Shown here piece after piece: positions 57,413-64,000 of a DNA stretch of 64,000 nucleotides. The stretch's first letter is position 1. Each line of letters starts with the position of its first letter. The notes under the pieces are model-generated. The model was not told where the DNA came from. It searched no databases and saw only the letters and a program-made list of their open reading frames with translations. The DNA is from CAZYSK01 sp964649415 (GTDB taxonomy: Bacteria > Chloroflexota > Anaerolineae > B4-G1): positions 91,535 to 155,534 of the forward strand of contig CAZYSK010000002.1 in assembly GCA_964649415.1 (NCBI GenBank). Direction: 5' to 3'. The position numbers and the translations under genes were made by a program.

Positions 57413-57561
57413 CAAGCTTGGACAAAAGCTAAGAAACCAGGTTTTTCGCTATCGAATTGTTGACCTTAGCGCGTCATGTAACACCGATAAGCAGTTCTCT
57501 CGCAAGACAGGGTCAAAAAACCTGGTTTCTGCTGCCGCCTTCGACTTGGTCCAAGCTCAAG
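57413..57561. repeat. Nested inverted-repeat element upstream of the A2M gene
   Basis: Outer arms CAAGCTTGGAC (57413) and GGTCCAAGCTCAAG (57548) are imperfect inverted repeats. Inside, AAGAAACCAGGTTTTTC (57431) and AAAAAACCTGGTTTCT (57515) are family E copies in opposite directions. The total of about 150 bases is MITE-like, ending 25 bases before the A2M start. Confidence 0.65.
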
Positions 57562-57585
57562 AAAGATAGATAAGGAGGCGCACAA

Positions 57586-60500
57586 ATGAAACCGGACAGA
57601 CAATCCCACGAGAAGGCCTGGCAAGCCTGCAGATTTGCTGATTTGCTGATTCGCCGATTCGCCGATTTGCCGACTTGCCGCTTTGCTCATTTGCTCATTT
57701 GCTCATTTGTCATTTCCTCTCTCCTATCGAGCTGCTGCATCGCCCCTCCGCAGCCAACGCCGACCCCCGTCCCGACCCTGACCCCCACCCCCGCCCCGCC
57801 GGTGCCGCCCCAGGTGATCCAGTCAGCGCCGGAGCGAGGAGAGGAACAGCCGCTTGACGCGCCGGTGCAGTTGGTCTTCGACCAAGCCATGGACCCGGAG
57901 TCCGTGGAGGACGCCTTCACCATCGAGCCGGCAGTGGGCGGCGGCATCACGTGGCCGACCGAGCGCGTCATGCAGTTCAAGCCGGCCGGGGCGGGCTTCG
58001 AGCGCGCGACCCGCTACACCGTCGCGCTGAAGAAGAGCGCCCGCAGCCAGGCCGACCTGGAGATGGACCTCCCGATCCAGTTCCGCTTCACCACCGTCGG
58101 CTTCCTGGAGGTCGCGGCCGTGCAGCCGGCCGACGACACAGAGGAAGTAGCGACCGACGCCGTCGTCACCGTCCTGTTCAACCGGCCGGTCGTGCCCCTC
58201 ACAGCCATCGAGGATCAGGGCAACCTGCCTCAACCGCTCACCTTCGTCCCGCCCGCGCGCGGCACGGGGGAGTGGCTCAACACCTCGATCTACATGTTCA
58301 CCCCAGACGAGGGCTTTGACCCGGCCACGACCTACACGGCGCGGGTCGCCGCCGGGCTGGCCGACACCACCGGCGGCGTCTTGGCTGACGACTTCACCTG
58401 GGAGTTCACCACGCTCATGCCCGCCGTCGTCGCCACGCACCCTGACGACGACACCATGTACGTCAGCACCGAGCCGACGATATACGTCGCCTTCAACCAG
58501 CCGATGGACCGCGCCTCGGCCGAGGCGGCCTTCCAACTCAAGAACGTGGCAACCGGGGAGTCCGTCCCGGGCACCTTTGAGTGGCACGACGAAGGGCTGG
58601 TCCCGCCGCGCGGCTACGCCTTCGAGCCCTATCGCTGGTCCTGGGGCCGGGGCGAGGGACCTTCGCCGGACGAGGCCGAGGGCGCCGAGCGGGTCGGCGT
58701 GGAGACCATGGCGTTCACCCCCGCCCAGGCGCTCGACTTCGCCACGGCCTACCGGGCCAGCGTCGCCCGGGGCGCGCAGGGGGCCGGGGGCCAGGTAGGC
58801 ACCCAGACCCCGTACGCGTGGACGTTCGAGACCATCCAGGTCCCCCGGATCGTCTACACGGACCCCGCCGACGGCAACGAGCGCGCCGATCCGTGGGGCG
58901 GGCTGGAAGTCACGTTCTCCAGCCCCATGGACCCCGAATCCATCAACGGCAATTTCGCCATCCGCCCCACCATCGCGCCTACGCAGGTGTTCACCTATTG
59001 GTGGGACAGCGACACCCAACTCCAGATATCCTTCCCCATCGAGCCGAATGCGAGCTACGAAGTGACGCTCAGCGGCGATATAGCGGGACGCTACGGCCAC
59101 AAGCTGGGCCAGGATACGACGATCCGCTGGCGCACCCGGGCGCGCGACCCCTTCGTCTACCTGCACGCCCCCGGCCGGGTCGGCACCTACAGCGCGTACA
59201 CACAGACCGTGGCCTACGTGACCGTGCGCAACCTGAGCCGGGTCAACTTCGCCCTCTACCGCATGCCGGTGGGCGACTTCCTCACCGTCAACGGGGACAA
59301 CTGGTGGCGCTATTGGGACGACTACCGGGGCACGGAGGCAAACCTCGTCCGCCGCTGGTCGCTGGACGTGAGCCCGCCGCTGAACGAGCGGACGATCTAC
59401 GGCACGAACCTGGCCGAGGGCGCGGGGGAGGCGCTCGATCCGGGCCTGTATTACCTGGAGGCGTGGGGCGACCCCGAGGCCGTCTATCCCGAGGCGTCGC
59501 CCGCCCTGCCGGGCGACGTGGAGCGGGAGGTGCTGATCGTCTCCCGCCACAACCTGAGCCTCAAGACCACCGCCACCGATTCGCTGGTCTGGGCGACCGA
59601 CCTGCGCTCCGGCGACGTGGTGCCCGGGCTGCCCGTCGTGTTGATGGACGAGGACGGCGACGTCCTGGCCGAGGGACGGACGGATCGGGACGGCGTCTTC
59701 GTCGGCGGTGAACACGAACCGCTGGACGCGTGGACGCCGGTCTTCGCCTTCGCCGGCGATCCCGAGCGCCAGGACCAGGATTTCGCCGTCGCCGTCAACC
59801 AGTGGAACGAGGGCATCTCGCCGTGGCAGTTCGACCTGCCGGTGGAGGACTACCCCGACGACTTCAACGCCTATCTCTTCACCGAACGGCCCATCTATCG
59901 CCCCGGCCAGCCGGTCTATTTCAAGGGCATCCTGCGCGAGGACGACGACGCGCACTACTCCCTGCCAACGCCGGGCGCTCCAGCCCACGTGACCATCTGG
60001 GACCCGCAGGGCACGAAGGTCTACGAGGACATGCTGGCGCTCAGCGATATGGGCACGCTGGACGGGGAACTCGAGCTGGGCGAGGAGGCGGCGCTGGGTT
60101 TCTACTCCATTGAGGCCACCTACGAGGAAGAGGTCTTCTACACCACGTTCCAGGTGGCCGAGTACCGCAAGCCGGAGTTCCAGGTGACGGTCGAGACAGA
60201 CCGTCCCGAGTACGTGCAGAGCAACGAGATCTACGTCACCGCCCAGGCGACCTACTTCTTCGGCGGGCCGGTCGCGGGGGCCGACGTGCGCTACAGCGTC
60301 CTCTCGGCCGATCACTTCTTCAACTACCAGGGCAAGGGCTGGTGGGACTTCACCGACTACGACTACAGCCGCATGTGGGGCGATGAGGACTACGGCGGAT
60401 ACGGCGAGTTGATCGCCGAGGGGCGCGGGACGACCGACGAAGAGGGGCGTTTCACCTTCACCGTGGACACCGACATCGCCGAGTACCTGAGCAGCCAGCG

Positions 60501-63500
60501 CTTCACGCTGGAGGTGAGCGTCACCGACGTCAACAACCAGGAGGTGAGCGGCCGCACCGAGGCGCTCGTGCACAAGGGCGTGTTCTACGTCGGCATGCGG
60601 CCCGAGCGCTACGTCGGCCAGGCGGGACGGGAGAACAGCGTGGACGTCATCACGGTCGACTGGGACAGCGAGCCCTGGCCCAACCAGGAGCTGACGCTCG
60701 TCTTCGCCGAGCACAACTGGTACAGCGTGCGCCGGCAGGCGGAGGACGGCCAGTACTACTGGGAGAGCGCCGTCGAGGACGTGCCGGTCCTCACCACCAC
60801 GGTGACGACCGACGGCGCCGGTGAGGCCCAGGCGCGCTTCACGCCGGGTAAGGGCGGCATCTACAAGGTGACCGCCAGCGGGCTCGATGAGGGCTGGAAC
60901 GAGGTCCGCAGTTCCACCTACATGTGGATCAGCGGGCGCGGGTACATCAACTGGCGGCAGGAGGATAACGACCGCATCGAACTCGTCGCCGACCAGCGCC
61001 AGTACCAGGTGGGCGACACGGCGACCATCCTCATCCCGCACCCCTACCAGGGGCCGGTCAAGGCCCTGGTCACCATTGAGCGCGGGCACATCTACCGCCA
61101 CTGGGTGCAGACGCTCGAGAGCAACTCCGAGCAGATCGAGATCCCCATCACCGAGGACCTGATCCCCAACGTGTTCGTGTCGGTGGTGGTCGTGAAAGGG
61201 GAGGGCACCCCCTCCGAGGAGGAAGAGGGCGCGCCGGCCAGCTTCAAGATCGGCTACGCGCAGTTGTCCATCGACGCGGCGGAGAAAGAGCTGCACATCG
61301 AGATGCGCCCCGACAGGCCGTCCGACGCGCACTACGAGCCTGGCGACACGGTGACCTACGACGTGCGCGTCACCGACAGCGCGGGGGAACCGGTGGAGGC
61401 CGAGCTGGCGCTTAACCTGGTCGACCTGTCCGTGCTCTCGCTGGCCGGGCAGCAAGGGTCCGACATCGTCGACCACTTCTGGCGTGAGCGCGGGCTGGCC
61501 GTGCGCACCGCCAGCGGGCTGACGCTCTCGGGCGACCGGCTTAACGTAGCGCTGGCCCCCGAGGCCAAGGGCGGCGGGGGTGGCGAGGGCCTGGGGGAAG
61601 CCGGCGCGGTGCGCTATGACTTCCCCGACGTCGCCTATTGGGAGCCCGCCCTCCGCACCGGCCCGGACGGCCGCGCGTCGGTCAGCGTGGAGCTGCCCGA
61701 CAACCTGACCACCTGGCGCATGGGCGCTCGGGGCGTGAGCGCCGACACGCTCGTGGGCCAGGCCGACGTGGACATCGTGAGCACGAAGGACCTGCTGGTG
61801 CGTCCCGTCGCCCCGCGCTTCTTCGTCGTGGGCGACCAGGCTGAACTGGCGGCGGTGATCCACAACAACACGGACGCGGCGCTGGAGGTAGAGGTGGCGT
61901 TCGAGGCGCAGGGACTGCAGATCGGCGGGGAGGCCACCCAGCGGGTCAGCATTCCGGCCGGCGGCAAGGCGCGGCCCGTGTGGCCCGTGACGGTGGCGGA
62001 CGAATCGGAGGTGGTACTGACCTTCAGCGCGCGCACGGTGGGCCACTGGGTGCGTGCCCGCGTCCCGGGCCACCTGAGAAACCAGGTTGGCAGCGCTGAA
62101 GCGCCCACTACGAACCAACAGGAGCTGACCGACGCCGTGCGGATCACGCTGCCCGTCTACCGCTCCAGCACGCCGGAGGTCGTGGCCACGGCCGGCCACT
62201 TCGACGCCGACGGGGAGCGACTGGAGGCGGTGATCCTGCCGCCCAGCTACGACCCCACGCAGGGCGAACTGTCGGTGCACGTGGACCCGTCGCTGGCGGC
62301 GGGGATGCGCGACGGGCTGGAGTTCCTGGAGCACTACCCCTACGCGTGTATCGAGCAGACGGTGAGCCGCTTCCTGCCTAACGTAGTCACCTACCGCGCC
62401 TTCAAGGAGCTGGGGCTCGAGCGGCCCGACCTGGAGGACACGCTGCCGGGACTCGTCGGCACGGGCCTGCAGCGGCTCTACCACCAGCAGCACTACGACG
62501 GCGGATGGGGCTGGTGGTCCCTCGACGAGTCCGACGCTTTCCTGACGGCCTACGTGCTGCTGGGAATGGTCGAGGCGGAGCGGGCCGGCTTCGTGGTGGA
62601 CGAGGGGGTCATGGAGCGCGCGGCCGATTTCCTGGCCGATAGCCTGGAGAAGCCGCGCGACCTGGAGCTGCACTGGCAGGCCAACCGGCAGGCCTTCATC
62701 CTGTACGCGCTGGCCGAGGCGGACGCGGGGGACCTGGGGCGCACGGTCGCGCTGTTCGAGAAGCGCGAGGTGCTGGACGTGTTCGGCAAGGCCTACCTGG
62801 CCATGGCGCTGGGCCTGCTGGAGCCGGACAACCCGGACCGGGTGGACGCGCTGCTCTCCGACCTCACCAGCGCAGCCATCGTCAGCGCCACCGGCGCCCA
62901 CTGGGAGGAGGGGCAGGTGGACTACTACGCCATGAACACGGACACCCGCTCCACCGCCATCGTGCTGGCCGCGCTGGCGCGCCTCGACCCGGACCACGCG
63001 CTGGCCCCCAACGCCGTGCGCTGGCTGATGGTCGCCCGCAAGGACGGGTACTGGGAGACGACGCAGGAGACCGCCTGGGCGATCCTGGCGCTCACCGATT
63101 GGATGGTCGCCACGGGCGAGCTGGAGGCGGCCTACGACTGGCAGGTGCTCGTCAACGGCGAGCCCCTGGGCGAGGGCAGCGTGGACCAAGAAAACGTCGA
63201 CCAGACGGTGAAGCTACAGATCGCCGTCGCCGAGCTGCTGGCCGACGAAGCCAACCGCGTGCTCATCGAGCGCGGAGCGCCCGACGGGCAGGACGCGGGC
63301 ACCGGCCGGCTGTACTACAGCATGTACCTGCGCTACTTCAAGCCAGTGGAGGAGGTGACCGCCCTCAACCGGGGCATCATCGTCAGCCGCCAGTACCGCC
63401 TGGCCGACTGCGGGGAGGGTGAGGCGCCGTGTCCGGCGACCAGCCAGGCGCAGGTGGGCGACGTGATCCAGGTCAAACTGACGCTCATCGCCCCCAACGA

Positions 63501-63849
63501 CCTGCACTACGTGGTCGTCGAGGACCCCTTCCCGGCCGGCGCCGAGGGGGTGGACCAGAGCCTCAAGACCACGACCATCGTCGGTGAGACGCCCGAGCTG
63601 ACGCGCACCGACCGGCGCGACCCGTGGGGCGGCGGCTACGGCTGGTGGTGGTTCAGCCACACCGAGCTGCGCGACGAGAAGGCCGTGCTCTTCGCCACCT
63701 ACCTGCCGCGCGGCACGTACGAGTACACCTATCTCATCCGCGCCAGCCTGCCCGGCGAGTACCGGGTGGTGCCCACCCACGCCTACGAGATGTACTTCCC
63801 GGAGGTGTTCGGGCGCAGCGACGGAGGGCTGTTCACCATCACGGAGTAG
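57586..63849 (+). CDS. Giant alpha-2-macroglobulin-like lipoprotein
   Basis: AAGGAGG seven bases before the ATG starts a 2087-residue protein. A lipoprotein signal ends LLSSC (about residue 49); its hydrophobic part is encoded by a short tandem repeat (57632-57716). Four SbsA/Big_5-like domains follow (for example APVQLVFDQAMDPESVEDAF; about 75-515), then MG domains with YLFTERPIYRPGQPVYFKG (MG2 hallmark), the A2M domain (YWEPALRTGPDGRASVSVEL, LPDNLTTWRMGARG) and a thioester domain with YPYACIEQT, the CXEQ thioester (Cys 1588). Bacterial A2Ms trap proteases at the cell surface. A family E repeat adds LRNQVG before the thioester domain. Confidence 0.93.
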   Translation: MKPDRQSHEKAWQACRFADLLIRRFADLPTCRFAHLLICSFVISSLLSSCCIAPPQPTPTPVPTLTPTPAPPVPPQVIQSAPERGEEQPLDAPVQLVFDQAMDPESVEDAFTIEPAVGGGITWPTERVMQFKPAGAGFERATRYTVALKKSARSQADLEMDLPIQFRFTTVGFLEVAAVQPADDTEEVATDAVVTVLFNRPVVPLTAIEDQGNLPQPLTFVPPARGTGEWLNTSIYMFTPDEGFDPATTYTARVAAGLADTTGGVLADDFTWEFTTLMPAVVATHPDDDTMYVSTEPTIYVAFNQPMDRASAEAAFQLKNVATGESVPGTFEWHDEGLVPPRGYAFEPYRWSWGRGEGPSPDEAEGAERVGVETMAFTPAQALDFATAYRASVARGAQGAGGQVGTQTPYAWTFETIQVPRIVYTDPADGNERADPWGGLEVTFSSPMDPESINGNFAIRPTIAPTQVFTYWWDSDTQLQISFPIEPNASYEVTLSGDIAGRYGHKLGQDTTIRWRTRARDPFVYLHAPGRVGTYSAYTQTVAYVTVRNLSRVNFALYRMPVGDFLTVNGDNWWRYWDDYRGTEANLVRRWSLDVSPPLNERTIYGTNLAEGAGEALDPGLYYLEAWGDPEAVYPEASPALPGDVEREVLIVSRHNLSLKTTATDSLVWATDLRSGDVVPGLPVVLMDEDGDVLAEGRTDRDGVFVGGEHEPLDAWTPVFAFAGDPERQDQDFAVAVNQWNEGISPWQFDLPVEDYPDDFNAYLFTERPIYRPGQPVYFKGILREDDDAHYSLPTPGAPAHVTIWDPQGTKVYEDMLALSDMGTLDGELELGEEAALGFYSIEATYEEEVFYTTFQVAEYRKPEFQVTVETDRPEYVQSNEIYVTAQATYFFGGPVAGADVRYSVLSADHFFNYQGKGWWDFTDYDYSRMWGDEDYGGYGELIAEGRGTTDEEGRFTFTVDTDIAEYLSSQRFTLEVSVTDVNNQEVSGRTEALVHKGVFYVGMRPERYVGQAGRENSVDVITVDWDSEPWPNQELTLVFAEHNWYSVRRQAEDGQYYWESAVEDVPVLTTTVTTDGAGEAQARFTPGKGGIYKVTASGLDEGWNEVRSSTYMWISGRGYINWRQEDNDRIELVADQRQYQVGDTATILIPHPYQGPVKALVTIERGHIYRHWVQTLESNSEQIEIPITEDLIPNVFVSVVVVKGEGTPSEEEEGAPASFKIGYAQLSIDAAEKELHIEMRPDRPSDAHYEPGDTVTYDVRVTDSAGEPVEAELALNLVDLSVLSLAGQQGSDIVDHFWRERGLAVRTASGLTLSGDRLNVALAPEAKGGGGGEGLGEAGAVRYDFPDVAYWEPALRTGPDGRASVSVELPDNLTTWRMGARGVSADTLVGQADVDIVSTKDLLVRPVAPRFFVVGDQAELAAVIHNNTDAALEVEVAFEAQGLQIGGEATQRVSIPAGGKARPVWPVTVADESEVVLTFSARTVGHWVRARVPGHLRNQVGSAEAPTTNQQELTDAVRITLPVYRSSTPEVVATAGHFDADGERLEAVILPPSYDPTQGELSVHVDPSLAAGMRDGLEFLEHYPYACIEQTVSRFLPNVVTYRAFKELGLERPDLEDTLPGLVGTGLQRLYHQQHYDGGWGWWSLDESDAFLTAYVLLGMVEAERAGFVVDEGVMERAADFLADSLEKPRDLELHWQANRQAFILYALAEADAGDLGRTVALFEKREVLDVFGKAYLAMALGLLEPDNPDRVDALLSDLTSAAIVSATGAHWEEGQVDYYAMNTDTRSTAIVLAALARLDPDHALAPNAVRWLMVARKDGYWETTQETAWAILALTDWMVATGELEAAYDWQVLVNGEPLGEGSVDQENVDQTVKLQIAVAELLADEANRVLIERGAPDGQDAGTGRLYYSMYLRYFKPVEEVTALNRGIIVSRQYRLADCGEGEAPCPATSQAQVGDVIQVKLTLIAPNDLHYVVVEDPFPAGAEGVDQSLKTTTIVGETPELTRTDRRDPWGGGYGWWWFSHTELRDEKAVLFATYLPRGTYEYTYLIRASLPGEYRVVPTHAYEMYFPEVFGRSDGGLFTITE
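57632..57716. repeat. GATTTGCTGATTCGC-type tandem repeat encoding the A2M signal peptide
   Basis: Seven- to eight-base units GATTTGCT/GATTCGCC/CATTTGCT run for about 85 bases and are translated RFADLLIRRFADLPTCRFAH and on. Similar units occur before the GAF gene (27525-27555) and in the pilD promoter region. Confidence 0.85.
62075..62089. repeat. Family E repeat in frame in the A2M gene
   Basis: GAGAAACCAGGTTGG, a partial copy of the GAGAAACCAGGTTTCTC palindrome, is read LRNQVG. Confidence 0.65.
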
Positions 63850-63850
63850 C

Positions 63851-64000
63851 GTAGCCGCGATTTCCTAATCGCGCTTCTGCCGGATCGACTCTCCATGCAG
63901 GCAAGATGCCTGCGGTCCAGAGGCGACGTGTAGCCGCGATTTCCCAATCGCGCTTCTGCCGGATCGACTCTCCATGCAGGCAAGATGCCTGCGGTCCAGA
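63851..64000. repeat. Two 79-bp composite units (families D and B) at the right edge
   Basis: Each unit begins with GTAGCCGCGATTTCC (63851 and 63930), continues with a GCGCTTCTGCCGGATCGAC linker, and ends with GCAGGCAAGATGCCTGC then GGTCCAGA. The two units are nearly identical. Joining two different hairpins in one tandem unit recalls the bacterial interspersed mosaic elements made of REPs. The second unit may continue beyond the window. Confidence 0.93.

Noticed and set aside
57823..63189. A 1788-codon open frame on the minus strand opposite the A2M gene
   Set aside because: It is a shadow of a high-GC gene. The plus strand has a strong ribosome-binding site, a lipoprotein signal, MG2 and CIEQ motifs, while the minus-strand product is low-complexity without known motifs.

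Overview
The window looks like a scaffold from a Chloroflexota bacterium (Anaerolineae/Caldilineae-like), probably from a metagenome or draft assembly. The assignment is inference. It rests on high GC, DUF4012 and DUF2723 membrane proteins, many Pro/Thr-rich lipoproteins, a long-type SRP RNA with an Alu-like domain, a K+-independent H+-pyrophosphatase, LCP proteins, and very many short palindromic repeats. Three 100-N gaps (21923, 33530, 39311) all lie inside arrays of one 36-bp palindromic repeat.

Region 1 (1-24972, all minus strand) is a cell-surface polysaccharide locus. It holds a polymerase/ligase, a WbaP-type initiating sugar-phosphate transferase, a flippase-like membrane protein, several GT2 and GT-C glycosyltransferases, a DUF4012 protein and a CDP-paratose 2-epimerase-like enzyme. 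It also holds secreted proteins (two clan-A-like glycoside hydrolases, a Vgb-like beta-propeller and a TPR protein with a sortase-like tail), a Wzt-type ABC ATPase and a methyltransferase-glycosyltransferase fusion. The matching Wzm permease is not in the window.

Region 2 (25187-35907, plus strand) holds H+-PPase, a three-gene GAF/histidine-kinase/response-regulator operon, a phosphodiester glycosidase-like lipoprotein, and an ECF sigma factor, anti-sigma/LCP fusion and LCP operon whose genes overlap by GTGA. Region 3 (35915-43151) holds a prepilin peptidase with an apparently leaderless promoter, mutL, the SRP RNA with its own promoter, a DUF348/G5/3D wall protein, rsmA and a cohesin/LysM lipoprotein. 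Region 4 (43148-50387, minus strand) holds an SDR epimerase, an SbcD-like nuclease, a GH3 glucosidase, an MBL-rhodanese protein and a HEAT-repeat lipoprotein.

Region 5 (50469-56730) looks like a defence or genome-maintenance island. A minus-strand series runs nurA, HAS-barrel protein, nucleotidyltransferase, mntA, hepT, herA, and converges with a second HEPN/MNT pair. Three nucleotidyltransferases with a perfect GSX10DXD motif lie within about 5 kb. Region 6 (57586-63849) is one very large alpha-2-macroglobulin-like lipoprotein with a CIEQ thioester motif.

The most unusual property is the load of small repeats and how they meet genes. At least five palindrome families occur, several with a GTAG foot as in REP elements. 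Copies of several families lie in frame inside conserved proteins (rsmA, mutL, GH3, 3D protein, GAF kinase, anti-sigma/LCP, GT2, A2M), and others supply start codons, stop codons or signal-peptide sequence. No transposase that could move them is visible here.
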